In this document: positions 43,954 to 52,928 of the stretch, one piece after another
How the letters are laid out: every line of letters starts with the position of its first letter
Numbering within the stretch: position 1 is the first letter of the stretch
From: Dyella telluris
GTDB taxonomy: Bacteria; Pseudomonadota; Gammaproteobacteria; Xanthomonadales; Rhodanobacteraceae
Direction of reading: 5' to 3'
Assembly: GCF_014297575.1 (NCBI RefSeq)
Contig: NZ_CP060412.1
Coordinates: 4,927,030 to 4,991,029, forward strand
Length of the DNA: 64,000 nt
Made by a program: the position numbers and the translations under genes
Notes under the pieces: model-generated
What the model saw: the letters and a program-made list of their open reading frames with translations, nothing else
The model's database searches: none
Told to the model about the DNA's origin: nothing

Positions 43954-45723
43954 TCAGGCATGGCCGTCATCGGAGCGCCCCGGTTTATCCAGCGTATCGC
44001 GCAGCGCCGCCTGCAGCCGGGCATGCACCTGCACCAGCCCGCGCCACAGCAGCCAGGCCAGCAAAAGCAGCACAAGTACCAGCACCACAGCCACTTCGCG
44101 CGGCGGCAGGATGGTGGACGCCAGTGCCGCCACCAGCAGGCCCAGCACCCACATGGTCACCAAGGGAATGAAGCGGGCCAGCACCCCGCGGATCCGCATG
44201 TTGTAGGCGCCGCCGATACGCTCGGGAATGCTCAGTTCCGCCAGCAACATGCCTAGCGCAGAGGCCTTGCGATAAGCGGCGACGATCATCGGCAGTGAGA
44301 TCAGCGCCGCGATGGACCAGGCCACGCTGCGCCTCACCTGGGTGTTGTCCGCCAGGAAATTCCAGTGGAAGAAGCCCTTGCGATACAGGAACGACATGAT
44401 CAGGAACGCCGCCACCACCAGCATCATGTTGATGATGACGTGCCACACCAGGCGACGGATCATCTTTGCCACGATGGCGCCCTGCCCGCCCAGGCTCAGG
44501 TTGCCCATCCAGTCGGTATAGGCGCTCAGCAGCCCGGTCAGGCCGGTAGGCAGGCGCCTAGCAAGACCGCTCGCCAGCGGATCCGATGCGCGGATGAGAT
44601 ACGGCGTCAGGAAGGTGGTAATGGCCGACACCGCTACCGCCACCGGATAAAGGAAGCCGCTGGTCACCTTCAGCGTGAGGCCCAGTGATGCGATCACGAA
44701 CGAGAACTCACCGATCTGCGCCAGCCCCATGCCCACGCGCAACGAAGTGCGGCCGTCATTGCCGGCGACAAAGGTGCCGAAGCTGCAGGTGATCACCTTG
44801 CCCACCACCACCACCGTGGTGACCACGATGATCGGCAACCAGTACTCCTTGAGCATGGCCGGATCGATCAGCATGCCGATGGCTACGAAGAAGATGGCGC
44901 TGAACATGTCGCGAACCGGGCCGATGATGCGCTCGATGCGCACCACACTCTGCGATTCGCCCACGATGGCGCCAATCATGAAGGCCCCCAGCGCCACGCT
45001 GTAGCCCATTTCGGATACCAGCAGGCAGAAACCGAAGCACAGGCCCAGCACGGCCACCAGCAGCACGTCGTCGCGACTCACGCGCGCGATGTAATCGACC
45101 ACGCGCGGCACCAGCAACAGACCCACCACCAGCGACACCGCCATGAACAGCGTGAGCCGGCCCACCGCCGCCATGGCCTCGCCGGCCTCCAGGCCACCGG
45201 TGCTCGCAATACCCGTCAGCAATGCCATCAGCACGATGGCAATGACGTCCTCGATGATCAGGATGCCGAACATCAGCTGCGCGAAGCGCTCGCGCTTGAG
45301 GTCCAGATCGTCCAGCGCCTTCATGATGATGGTGGTGGAGGACATCGACAGCATGGCGCCAAGGAACAAGGCATCCATTGACGTCCAGCCGAAGAAACGC
45401 CCGATCTCGTAGCCCAGCCACAGCATCAACACGATTTCGCAGACCGCCGCCACCAGCGCCGCCCCACCCACCTCGCGCAGCTTTTTCAGGCTGAATTCCA
45501 GCCCCAGCGCAAACAGCAGAAGAATCATGCCGAGCTCGGACAACGTGCGGATCGTCTGCTCGTCGTGGATGAACACCACGGGAAACGTATAAGGGCCAAC
45601 CAGCACACCGGCGATGATGTATCCCAGAACGACCGGCTGGCGCAGCCGCTGAAAGATCACCGTCGTCAGGCCCGCGATCAACATGACGGTCGCGAGGTCC
45701 TGGATGAAGTGCAGATCGTGCAT
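43954..45723 (-). CDS. CPA2 family cation:proton antiporter (KefB/YbaL-like, no RCK domain)
   Basis: A 589-residue inner-membrane antiporter. The first 390 residues form the CPA2 fold, with about a dozen membrane segments and conserved SSTTIIMKALDD, EDVIAIVLMAL and IGEFSFVIASLG motifs. KefB/KefC-type proteins usually continue into a cytosolic TrkA-N domain; here the last 200 residues are instead four more membrane segments. It probably exports Na+ or K+ in exchange for protons, but the ion is not predictable. The ATG at 45723 immediately follows a TTG at 45726 that is also open. Confidence 0.88.
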   Translation of the reverse strand: MHDLHFIQDLATVMLIAGLTTVIFQRLRQPVVLGYIIAGVLVGPYTFPVVFIHDEQTIRTLSELGMILLLFALGLEFSLKKLREVGGAALVAAVCEIVLMLWLGYEIGRFFGWTSMDALFLGAMLSMSSTTIIMKALDDLDLKRERFAQLMFGILIIEDVIAIVLMALLTGIASTGGLEAGEAMAAVGRLTLFMAVSLVVGLLLVPRVVDYIARVSRDDVLLVAVLGLCFGFCLLVSEMGYSVALGAFMIGAIVGESQSVVRIERIIGPVRDMFSAIFFVAIGMLIDPAMLKEYWLPIIVVTTVVVVGKVITCSFGTFVAGNDGRTSLRVGMGLAQIGEFSFVIASLGLTLKVTSGFLYPVAVAVSAITTFLTPYLIRASDPLASGLARRLPTGLTGLLSAYTDWMGNLSLGGQGAIVAKMIRRLVWHVIINMMLVVAAFLIMSFLYRKGFFHWNFLADNTQVRRSVAWSIAALISLPMIVAAYRKASALGMLLAELSIPERIGGAYNMRIRGVLARFIPLVTMWVLGLLVAALASTILPPREVAVVLVLVLLLLAWLLWRGLVQVHARLQAALRDTLDKPGRSDDGHA

Positions 45724-45831
45724 CAAAGAAATCCGTGGGGACGTCCCGCAAGACTAGCAATCGCACACGCGATGCACAGCCCTACACAATGAAGTTGATC
45801 ATTCACTCACCACATCGGCGACTTTGCGCAT

Positions 45832-45850
45832 CCTCGACCTCACGTCGAGG
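45832..45850. repeat. Small inverted repeat in the antiporter/tRNA intergenic region
   Basis: CCTCGAC and GTCGAGG are separated by five bases. It may be a regulator site for the antiporter or of no meaning; nothing else supports it. Confidence 0.3.
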
Positions 45851-45914
45851 TTCACGTAACTGCTTGTTGTGATTCATTCGTGAAAGAAAGTTGAAAAATA
45901 TTCACACTGAACGC

Positions 45915-45943
45915 TTGACGAAATCGCGATCCCTATCTATTCT
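45915..45943 (+). promoter_or_regulatory. Sigma-70 promoter of the tRNA-Ala/Glu/Asp cluster
   Basis: TTGACG at 45915-45920 and TATTCT at 45938-45943 are separated by 17 bases and followed by a G/C-rich discriminator (TTCGGGC), the pattern of stable-RNA promoters sensitive to the stringent response. Confidence 0.75.
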
Positions 45944-45964
45944 TTCGGGCTTCCAGAGGCATCT

Positions 45965-46040
45965 GGGGCCATAGCTCAGCTGGGAGAGCGCCTGCATGGC
46001 ATGCAGGAGGTCGGCGGTTCGATCCCGCCTGGCTCCACCA
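45965..46040 (+). tRNA. tRNA-Ala (anticodon GGC)
   Basis: Seventy-six bases including an encoded CCA. GGGGCCA pairs with TGGCTCC and gives the G3-U70 wobble that identifies alanine tRNA. The anticodon loop ATGGCAT reads GGC. Confidence 0.97.
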
Positions 46041-46053
46041 AAATTTTAGATAC

Positions 46054-46129
46054 GTCCCCATCGTCTAGAGGCCTAGGACATCACCCTTTCACGGTGGCGA
46101 CCGGGGTTCGAATCCCCGTGGGGACGCCA
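46054..46129 (+). tRNA. tRNA-Glu (anticodon TTC)
   Basis: Seventy-six bases including CCA. GTCCCCA/GGGGAC acceptor and the CTTTCAC anticodon loop give TTC. It lies 13 bases after tRNA-Ala in the same transcript. Confidence 0.97.
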
Positions 46130-46219
46130 TTCTAAAGCCTAGCCGGTCTTCCGGCGAAGCGACAGGAATGGTCAAGGATGAAATCTAAAAGGTGCAGTGC
46201 TGGAAGGTTGTAAAAATGC

Positions 46220-46296
46220 GGAGCGGTAGTTCAGTCGGTTAGAATGCTGGCCTGTCACGCCGGAGGTCGCGGGTTCGAGTCCCGTCCGCTCCGCCA
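46220..46296 (+). tRNA. tRNA-Asp (anticodon GTC), first copy
   Basis: Seventy-seven bases including CCA. GGAGCGG pairs with CCGCTCC and the CTGTCAC loop gives GTC. It is identical to the copy at 59156-59232. It is the last tRNA of the cluster and is followed by a terminator. Confidence 0.97.
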
Positions 46297-46302
46297 CTTT
46301 AC

Positions 46303-46330
46303 AAAAGGCCCGCCATTGGCGGGTTTTTTG
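46303..46330 (+). terminator. Terminator of the tRNA cluster
   Basis: CCCGCC and GGCGGG arms with a short loop, preceded by AAAA and followed by TTTTTT on the plus strand, six bases after the tRNA-Asp CCA. Confidence 0.9.
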
Positions 46331-46340
46331 TTGCCCGAAG

Positions 46341-46369
46341 AAAAAGCCGCCCATGAAGGCGGCTTTTTT
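46341..46369. terminator. Bidirectional terminator before the DUF1249 gene
   Basis: AAAAAGCCGCC and GGCGGCTTTTTT arms give a stem flanked by A and T runs, usable for the convergent DUF1249 gene (minus) and as a second stop for the tRNAs. Confidence 0.85.
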
Positions 46370-46388
46370 GTGGCCCTGCGAAGCTGTC

Positions 46389-46886
46389 CTAGCCTGGCGG
46401 CAAATCCTCGTCCGGCGAGCGGTGGTCTTCCAGCCGCTCCAGCGTCCCCTTCGAATGCCCCTGCTCCGCCAGGTACTCCAGCCAGCGGGAGAGAAACCCG
46501 TTCATGCGCAGGCGATGCTGCAATACCGTATGGGCCGGCGGAAACGGGCCCAGCACCTGCCACAAATGGCGCCCCGGGTGGCAATGCAGCGCCTCGGCCA
46601 CATGGGCATCGGTATACACGCGCAGCTGCGCCGACGGCGAGGGTTGCCCCGTGTTCGCGTCGACGAAGTTATAGGTGAGTTCCAGCTCCAGCGTGTACGG
46701 GTGTTTTTCCTGCACCTGCAGCCGCACGTCCAGCCCATCGTCCACGCTGGACACATAGAACCCCGGCGGTAGTTCCTGGGGCGCGAACAGCCGGACCAGC
46801 CGATGGTAGTTCTCGGCATAAAGCCCCATCAGGAAGCCAAAGCGTCCCGGCAACAAGGCTTGGCGACTGTCCAGTACGGCACTCAT
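46389..46886 (-). CDS. DUF1249 (YqiB-like) protein
   Basis: A 165-residue cytoplasmic protein. The N-terminal LMGLYAENYHRLVRLF and central YTLELELTY blocks, followed by RVYTDAHVAEALHCHPG, are the DUF1249/YqiB pattern. No function is established. It lies 17 bases downstream of ppsR on the same strand and is probably co-transcribed with it. A Ser/Asp-rich C-terminal tail ends the protein. Confidence 0.85.
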   Translation of the reverse strand: MSAVLDSRQALLPGRFGFLMGLYAENYHRLVRLFAPQELPPGFYVSSVDDGLDVRLQVQEKHPYTLELELTYNFVDANTGQPSPSAQLRVYTDAHVAEALHCHPGRHLWQVLGPFPPAHTVLQHRLRMNGFLSRWLEYLAEQGHSKGTLERLEDHRSPDEDLPPG

Positions 46887-46903
46887 GGGCGGTGGAAACT
46901 CCT

Positions 46904-47719
46904 TTAGAACATGGTCCGCTCGATACCGAAGCGGTCGAAGATCTTGCTGGCAATCTCCTCGATGGAGACGTGGGTGGTATTGAGGTTGGGGATGCTTTCA
47001 CGCCGCATCAGCTTCTCGGCCTGCGCCAACTCCCAACGGCACTGCTCCAGCGTGGCATAACGACTGCCGGCGCGCCGCTGTTCGCGGATCTGCGCCAGCC
47101 GTTGCGGATCAATAGTGAGACCGAACAGCCGATCCTTGTAGGGGCGCAGTCGCGCCGGCAATTCGAGTTTGTCCAGGTCGTCGTCGGTCAGGGGGTAATT
47201 GGCGGCGCTCACCCCGTAATGCAAGGCCATGTAGAGGCAGGTGGGCGTTTTGCCGGATCGGGATACACCCACCAGGATCAGGTCCGCCTGCGCGTAATCC
47301 ACGTCGATGCCGTCGTCATGGGAAAGCGCGTAGTTGGTGGCATTGATGCGAGCCTCGTACTTGTCGAAGTCCACTAGGCCATGGGAGCGGTTCACCGCCC
47401 CTGAACGCTTGGCGCCCAACTCCTCTTCCAGCGGACCGATGAAGGGCGCAAACACGTCTAGCATCAGGGCCCCGCTCTCGGCCACGATCTCGCACAGGTC
47501 GCGCGAGGCCATGGTGTTCACCACGATCGGCCGCTCGCCGGTCTGCGCATACCGGGTCTTGATGCGCAATGCGGCAGCCTCGGCCTTCTGGGCATCATCG
47601 ATGAAGGGCAAGCGGTGCTTGTCGAACTGCACCCCCTCGAACTGGGCCAGGATACTGTTCCCGATCGTCTCGGCGGTAATACCAGTGGAATCGGAGATAT
47701 AGAAGACGGTTCTTTGCAT
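46904..47719 (-). CDS. ppsR: PEP synthase regulatory kinase/phosphorylase (PpsR, DUF299)
   Basis: A 271-residue bifunctional enzyme that phosphorylates PEP synthase with ADP and reverses it by phosphorolysis. The N-terminal [20 protein letters not shown] block and the P-loop-like [15 protein letters not shown] near residue 150 are diagnostic of the family. Divergence from ppsA, its known target, makes the assignment secure. The intergenic region of 235 bases must carry both promoters. Confidence 0.95.
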   Translation of the reverse strand: MQRTVFYISDSTGITAETIGNSILAQFEGVQFDKHRLPFIDDAQKAEAAALRIKTRYAQTGERPIVVNTMASRDLCEIVAESGALMLDVFAPFIGPLEEELGAKRSGAVNRSHGLVDFDKYEARINATNYALSHDDGIDVDYAQADLILVGVSRSGKTPTCLYMALHYGVSAANYPLTDDDLDKLELPARLRPYKDRLFGLTIDPQRLAQIREQRRAGSRYATLEQCRWELAQAEKLMRRESIPNLNTTHVSIEEIASKIFDRFGIERTMF

Positions 47720-47954
47720 GGCTAATCCACAGTCCCTGATGGCTCTTGAGCAACACCTTAGCGCAACGTGAAAAGCCTGTCTTTGCTTGACTCACAGCTG
47801 ACTGGTATGCAGCTGGCGCGGGTTTTGGGCCGAATGGTCTTCTTGTGCTCCGCACCATCGACAGCAGACAATACCAGTTCTTTGTAGCCCGATTTCCTGA
47901 CGAAACCGGGACAAGCAGATTTCTTAAATCCTAAGAGCTCTCGAGGAGACTCCC

Positions 47955-50327
47955 TTGAACGATCTGGTGCTTTGGCTCGACACGCTGCGCATGACCGACC
48001 TGGGCAAGGTGGGCGGCAAGAATGCGTCGCTGGGCGAGATGATCGGCAATCTCGCCAAACTCGGCGTGTCCGTGCCCGGTGGTTTTGCGACCACCGCTGA
48101 TGCGTTCCAGCAGTACCTCGACAAGAGCGGCGTGGCCAAGCGTATCCAGGAGCGCCTGGCGACCCTGGACGTGGACGACGTGATGGCCCTGACCGCCGCC
48201 GGCAAGGAAATCCGCGAGTGGGTCACCGAAACCCCGCTGCCGGCCGACCTGGACAACGCCATCCGCGACGCCTACGCCAAGCTCTGCAAGGATGCCGGCG
48301 CCGAGAACATCGCCGTGGCCGTGCGCTCCTCGGCGACCGCCGAAGACCTGCCGGATGCCTCCTTCGCCGGCCAGCAGGAAACCTTCCTCAACGTGGTCGG
48401 CATCGAGGACGTACTGCACAAGGTGAAGGAAGTCTTCGCCTCGCTGTACAACGACCGCGCCATCGCCTACCGCGTGCACCAGGGCTTCAAGCACGAGGAC
48501 GTGTTCCTCTCCGCCGGCGTGCAGCTGATGGTGCGCTCCGACGTGGGCGCCTCCGGCGTGCTGTTCACGCTGGACACCGAGTCGGGCTTCCGCGACGTAG
48601 TGTTCGTCACCGGCTCCTACGGCCTGGGCGAAATGGTTGTGCAGGGCGCGGTGAACCCCGATGAGTTCTACGTGTTCAAGCCCACGCTGAAAGCCGGCAA
48701 GCCGGCCGTGCTGCGTCGCAGCCTTGGCGCCAAGCAGCAGCGCATGGTCTATTCCAGCGCCCCCGGCGAACGCGTGAAGATCGAGGAAACCCCGGCCGAG
48801 CTGCGCAACACGTTCTGCATCACCGACGCGGACGTGGAGGAGCTCTCCAGGCAGGCGCTGATCATCGAGCAGCACTACGGTCGCCCGATGGACGTGGAAT
48901 GGGCGAAGGATGGCAACACCGGCAAGCTGTACATCGTGCAGGCCCGCCCGGAGACCGTGAAATCGCGCGCGCACGCCACCCAGCTTGAGCGCTTCCACCT
49001 CAACGAGAAGGGCAATGTGCTGGCCGAGGGTCGCGCCATCGGCCAGAAGATCGGCTCCGGCAAAGCCCGCGTGATCCGCTCGCTGGCCGACATGAACAAG
49101 GTGCAGCCGGGCGACGTGCTGATCGCCGACATGACCGACCCCGATTGGGAGCCGGTGATGAAGCGCGCCGCCGCCATCGTCACCAACCGCGGCGGCCGCA
49201 CCTGCCATGCCGCCATCATCGCTCGCGAGCTGGGCGTGCCGGCCGTGGTCGGCACGGGCAATGCGCTGAACACCATTCCGGACGGCGCGGAAGTCACCGT
49301 GTCCTGCGCGGAAGGCGACACCGGCACCATTTACGAAGGCCTGCTGAAGTTCGACCGCGTAACGGCCGACCTGGGCGACATGCCCGAGGCGCCGCTCAAG
49401 ATCATGATGAACGTGGCCAACCCGGAGCGTGCCTTCGACTTCGGCATGCTGCCGAACGCCGGCATCGGCCTGGCCCGCCTGGAAATGATCATCGCCAGCC
49501 ACATCGGCGTGCACCCCAAGGCGTTGTTGGAATACGCCAAGCAGGATGCCCAGACCAAGGCGAAGATCGACGAGCGGATGGCCGGCTATGCCGACCCGGT
49601 GTCGTTCTACGTAGATCGCCTGGCCGAAGGCATCGCCACCATCGCCGCCTCGGTGTACCCCAAGCCGGTGATCGTGCGCCTGTCCGACTTCAAGTCGAAT
49701 GAATACGCCGGCCTCATCGGCGGTTCGCGCTACGAGCCGCATGAAGAGAACCCGATGATCGGCTACCGCGGCGCCAGTCGTTACGTCGACCCGGGCTTCG
49801 CCGAGTCGTTCTCGCTGGAGTGCAAGGCGGTGAAGCGCGTACGCGAAGTGATGGGCCTGGACAACGTGTGGGTGATGATTCCGTTCGTGCGCACGCTGGG
49901 CGAAGGCCGCAAGGTCATCGAAGTACTGGGCAAGAACGGCCTCAAGCAGGGCGAGCATGACCTGAAGGTCATCATGATGTGCGAAGTGCCGTCCAACGCG
50001 CTGCTCGCCGATGAGTTCCTGGAGATCTTCGACGGCTTCTCCATCGGCTCCAACGATCTGACCCAGCTCACCCTGGGCCTTGATCGCGATTCCAGCATCG
50101 TCGCCAACCTCTTCGACGAGCGCGACCCGGCAGTGAAGAAGCTGCTGGCACTGGCCATCAAGACCGCTCGCGAAAAGGGCAAGTACGTCGGCATTTGCGG
50201 CCAGGGCCCATCCGACCATCCGGACCTTGCCGAATGGCTGATGGATCAGGGCATCGAGTCGGTGTCGCTCAACCCAGACACGGTGGTCGACACCTGGCTG
50301 CGTTTGGCCAAGCGCAAGGCCGCCTGA
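47955..50327 (+). CDS. ppsA: Phosphoenolpyruvate synthase
   Basis: A 790-residue gluconeogenic enzyme converting pyruvate and ATP to PEP, AMP and phosphate. The N-terminal ATP-grasp domain ([30 protein letters not shown]) leads to the phospho-His domain [16 protein letters not shown] with His418. The C-terminal PEP/pyruvate barrel ends with CGQGPSDHP carrying the catalytic Cys748. The start codon is TTG at 47955, preceded by GAGGAG at optimal spacing, so the rare codon is used despite a good site. Its regulator ppsR is divergent. A strong terminator follows. Confidence 0.97.
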   Translation: MNDLVLWLDTLRMTDLGKVGGKNASLGEMIGNLAKLGVSVPGGFATTADAFQQYLDKSGVAKRIQERLATLDVDDVMALTAAGKEIREWVTETPLPADLDNAIRDAYAKLCKDAGAENIAVAVRSSATAEDLPDASFAGQQETFLNVVGIEDVLHKVKEVFASLYNDRAIAYRVHQGFKHEDVFLSAGVQLMVRSDVGASGVLFTLDTESGFRDVVFVTGSYGLGEMVVQGAVNPDEFYVFKPTLKAGKPAVLRRSLGAKQQRMVYSSAPGERVKIEETPAELRNTFCITDADVEELSRQALIIEQHYGRPMDVEWAKDGNTGKLYIVQARPETVKSRAHATQLERFHLNEKGNVLAEGRAIGQKIGSGKARVIRSLADMNKVQPGDVLIADMTDPDWEPVMKRAAAIVTNRGGRTCHAAIIARELGVPAVVGTGNALNTIPDGAEVTVSCAEGDTGTIYEGLLKFDRVTADLGDMPEAPLKIMMNVANPERAFDFGMLPNAGIGLARLEMIIASHIGVHPKALLEYAKQDAQTKAKIDERMAGYADPVSFYVDRLAEGIATIAASVYPKPVIVRLSDFKSNEYAGLIGGSRYEPHEENPMIGYRGASRYVDPGFAESFSLECKAVKRVREVMGLDNVWVMIPFVRTLGEGRKVIEVLGKNGLKQGEHDLKVIMMCEVPSNALLADEFLEIFDGFSIGSNDLTQLTLGLDRDSSIVANLFDERDPAVKKLLALAIKTAREKGKYVGICGQGPSDHPDLAEWLMDQGIESVSLNPDTVVDTWLRLAKRKAA

Positions 50328-50350
50328 TTTTTTCGGCCGAAAGAAGGGTC

Positions 50351-50379
50351 AAAGGGCGGTGGCAACACCGCCCTTTTTT
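50351..50379 (+). terminator. Terminator of ppsA
   Basis: AAAGGGCGGTG and CACCGCCCTTT arms enclose a GCAA tetraloop and end in TTTTTT. A 21-base part of it is copied at 50390-50410. Confidence 0.93.
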
Positions 50380-50389
50380 GTGCGCGCAT

Positions 50390-50410
50390 GCGGTGGCAAC
50401 ACCGCCCTTT
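50390..50410 (+). repeat. Partial duplicate of the ppsA terminator
   Basis: The 21 bases at 50390-50410 are identical to 50356-50376, covering most of the right-hand part of the terminator hairpin. The copy keeps only a shorter stem and a weaker T-run. Confidence 0.85.
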
Positions 50411-50453
50411 TCCCGGATGCCGTGGTCATACCGCACTTGCATGACATCCATCC

Positions 50454-50879
50454 TCAGCGCGAACAGGGACGACCCGCCGTATCGAAGGTACTGTCATCGG
50501 ACACAATCTGGCCCTGCCGTACGACCAGAAACGTCGAGATCGGCAGGTGCAGCGGCGAAACGCCTGCCGCACTGCGTGCAACAAAGCGCATGGCGACCTG
50601 GCCATCCTGCACCACCATGCTCTCCACCTCGTCCCGTATATCCGGGAATGCCAAGAAGAGCCGACGATAAGTCCGGGCTACCTCTGCCCTCCCCGCTCGT
50701 TGCGCACAGAAGTCCGACGAAGAGAGCGTCGCGTTTTCCGCATAAAGCCTCGCCATGGCATCGGCGTCGTGGCGATTAAAGGCGTCGAACATGGCCAGCA
50801 CCACCGAACGGGGCGAAGCCGGTGTATCGACCGGTGAAGTCACCGAAACGGCTAACAGCAGGGTGTAGGCGGCTTTCAT
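50454..50879 (-). CDS. Exported NTF2/SnoaL-like protein
   Basis: A 141-residue protein with a short N-terminal hydrophobic stretch (MKAAYTLLLAVSVTSP), then an NTF2/SnoaL-like alpha-beta cone: VVLAMFDAFNRHDADAMARLYAENATL, followed by VARTYRRLFLAFPDIRDEV and DGQVAMRFVARSA. The ATG at 50879 is supported by GGAGACC upstream; a longer frame to 50981 overlaps the divergent signal-peptidase leader. Enzymatic roles in this superfamily are diverse, and none can be assigned. It may be periplasmic if the hydrophobic segment is a signal. Confidence 0.75.
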   Translation of the reverse strand: MKAAYTLLLAVSVTSPVDTPASPRSVVLAMFDAFNRHDADAMARLYAENATLSSSDFCAQRAGRAEVARTYRRLFLAFPDIRDEVESMVVQDGQVAMRFVARSAAGVSPLHLPISTFLVVRQGQIVSDDSTFDTAGRPCSR

Positions 50880-51021
50880 GCGGGTCTCCAGGGAAATGAC
50901 GGCAGCGCCAGTCTCTGGCCGCTGCTCCCGCCGCGCGTGCCCCGCCTTGCTCTTTTCAGCCCACCCGAAACTTTGCGGCATTGACCGTGTCCATCTGGAA
51001 ACGGATCACGGGAGAACGTCC

Positions 51022-51696
51022 ATGCGACACCTGACACGGCTGTTGGCAGACAACAAGGGCTTCCTCACCTTCATGCTCTGCATGTTCATGTTCCGCAGCG
51101 CGGTCGCGGACTGGAACGTCGTACCGACCGGCTCCATGCAACCCACCATCGACATTGGCGACCGCATCGTCGTCGACAAGGCGGCCTATGACCTCCGCCT
51201 GCCCTTCACCCACGTCTCGCTGGTGCATCGCGCCGATCCTCAGCGAGGCGACATCGTGGTGCTGGATTCCAGCGCCGCCGGCGAGCGCCTGGTCAAGCGC
51301 GTCATAGGGATCCCGGGCGATCAGATCGCACTGATCCAGAACCACCTGTATGTAAATGGCAAGGCTGCGGATTACCGCCCCATCCAGGTCACCGGCATCC
51401 GCGACGATCGAGAAGACCCTGCCCTCTACGCCATCGAAGACGTTGGCGGGACACACCATGCCGTGCGCTGGTCACTCGCCGCCAAGGGCCACACTCGCGA
51501 CTTCGGCCCCGTGACAGTCCCCGCCCACCAGTACCTGCTGCTCGGCGACAACCGCGACAACAGCGCGGACTCACGCTATTTCGGGTTCTTTCCCCGGAGC
51601 GAGATCACAGGCCGCGCGACCCGGGTCGCCATGTCGCTAGACCCGGCCAACCACTACCTGCCCCGTGGAAACCGCTGGGGCGCCGCCCTGCGCTAG
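51022..51696 (+). CDS. Signal peptidase I (second, shorter copy)
   Basis: A 224-residue signal peptidase. A single N-terminal membrane segment (FLTFMLCMFMFRSAV) precedes the catalytic Ser in TGSMQPT at residue 38. Catalytic Lys is in VKRVIGIPGDQ at residue 92, and the GDNRDNSADSRYFG box is near 180-195. It is shorter than the lepA-linked LepB and lacks the second membrane helix. GGGAG precedes the ATG. It may process a subset of substrates or act as a paralogue in stress; there is no neighbour that indicates which. Confidence 0.92.
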   Translation: MRHLTRLLADNKGFLTFMLCMFMFRSAVADWNVVPTGSMQPTIDIGDRIVVDKAAYDLRLPFTHVSLVHRADPQRGDIVVLDSSAAGERLVKRVIGIPGDQIALIQNHLYVNGKAADYRPIQVTGIRDDREDPALYAIEDVGGTHHAVRWSLAAKGHTRDFGPVTVPAHQYLLLGDNRDNSADSRYFGFFPRSEITGRATRVAMSLDPANHYLPRGNRWGAALR

Positions 51697-51734
51697 CCTT
51701 TCGACAAAACAGCAAGAAAAATCACACCACCCCA

Positions 51735-51763
51735 TTGCCAGCATGGCCTGCACCACATAGAAT
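51735..51763 (+). promoter_or_regulatory. Sigma-70 promoter of tRNA-Ser
   Basis: TTGCCA at 51735-51740 and TAGAAT at 51758-51763, separated by 17 bases, about 33 bases before the tRNA. Confidence 0.7.
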
Positions 51764-51795
51764 TACCGGCTCGCGTGGACCACACGCACATCTTT

Positions 51796-51930
<135 letters not shown>

Positions 51931-51938
51931 TGATGGCT

Positions 51939-52049
51939 GGGTGAGAACCCACCCGGGTTCGACAAATTCGTCGGGAACGAATTTGGACAGCCGCAGGCTG
52001 GCCCCGTAGCGCGCAAGCGCGAAGGGGTCAGGTCCATGGATGGACCTGA
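51939..52049. repeat. Run of five consecutive small hairpins after tRNA-Ser
   Basis: GGGT/ACCC (51939-51950), CAAATTCGT/ACGAATTTG (51963-51985), CAGCC/GGCTG (51988-52000), CCCC..GCGC/GCGC..GGGG (52002-52027) and TCAGGTCCA/TGGACCTGA (52028-52049) follow one another with almost no spacers. No open frame of merit runs through it. It may be an REP-like repetitive element, a remnant of a tRNA-inserted element or a structured RNA. Confidence 0.65.
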
Positions 52050-52211
52050 CAATCCCACCCGTCACCCACGCCACTGCCCTCGTTTTCCCGAGCTTTTGCC
52101 CGGAACCAACGCCACACAAGCCCGGGCAAAACACCGTCCGCCTCAGATCCTTCTTTACGCATTCATCCCCTATCCGTCATGCTCGCATCGCATCGCCACA
52201 CCAGGCACCCC
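52050..52211. other. 162-bp leader before the PP2C gene
   Basis: No gene or clear promoter is recognised; the sequence is pyrimidine-rich towards the ATG. Confidence 0.4.
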
Positions 52212-52913
52212 ATGATCGAGTTTGGACACGGAACCCACGTCGGCTTGCGCCGCACGCGCAACGAAGACACCTACTACGCCGACGCTTCGCTTGGCCTCTT
52301 TCTCGTGGCCGACGGCATGGGTGGCCATCAGCATGGCGAGGTGGCATCCGCCCTGGTGCGTGACGCCGTCGCCGACCTGGTCACCCGCGGCCACAGCCTG
52401 GTGGAAGCCGTGCGCGCGGCGGACGAACGATTGATCCAGCACAGCCGAAGCTTCAAGGATGCGCGCCCGATGGGTACCACCATCGCCGCCCTGCGCCTGC
52501 ATGCGGACAGCTACGAAGTGGTGTGGGTGGGCGACAGTCGCGTCTACCTCTGGCAGAAGTCACTGCGCCAGGTCAGTCACGATCATTCACTGGTGCAGGA
52601 ACTGGTAGAGGCGGGAACGCTGGACCCTGCGCAGGCTGCACGCCATCCGCATCGCAACGTGATTACCCAGGCACTGGGGATTACGGCCGCCGAACAGCTG
52701 CACATCGGCATGGCGCGCGGCAAGCTGGAACACGGCATGTCGTTCCTGCTCTGCAGCGACGGACTCACCGAAGAAGTGGGCGATGCCGCCATTGCGACCA
52801 TCGTGTCGCGTCAGGACTTGTCCGCCCAGGAGAGCGTGGAGCACCTGCTGCTCGCCGCGCTCGATGGCGGCGGCAGCGACAACGTGACGACCATCCTCGC
52901 CCGCATCAACTGA
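52212..52913 (+). CDS. PP2C-family serine/threonine phosphatase
   Basis: A 233-residue soluble metal-dependent phosphatase. The metal-binding Asp motifs are RTRNEDTYY, VADGMGGHQHGE and GGSDNVTTILARI, with LCSDGLTEEV forming the fourth. Length is that of minimal Stp1/PrpC-like enzymes. Start chosen at MIEFGHG because upstream residues (MLASHRH) have no family counterpart. No kinase gene is nearby. Convergent with dnaQ, 15 bases apart. Confidence 0.92.
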   Translation: MIEFGHGTHVGLRRTRNEDTYYADASLGLFLVADGMGGHQHGEVASALVRDAVADLVTRGHSLVEAVRAADERLIQHSRSFKDARPMGTTIAALRLHADSYEVVWVGDSRVYLWQKSLRQVSHDHSLVQELVEAGTLDPAQAARHPHRNVITQALGITAAEQLHIGMARGKLEHGMSFLLCSDGLTEEVGDAAIATIVSRQDLSAQESVEHLLLAALDGGGSDNVTTILARIN

Positions 52914-52928
52914 CGCGGGCTGCAAGCC

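Noticed and set aside
46172-46354. Short frames over tRNAs (near 46.2, 51.8 and 59.1 kb)
   Set aside because: These are translations of antisense or sense tRNA sequence and recur in databases as spurious proteins.
47931-50219. A 762-codon open frame antisense to ppsA
   Set aside because: It is a high-GC shadow of a highly conserved gene; it is His/Gly/Arg-rich and has no recognisable domain or ribosome-binding site.
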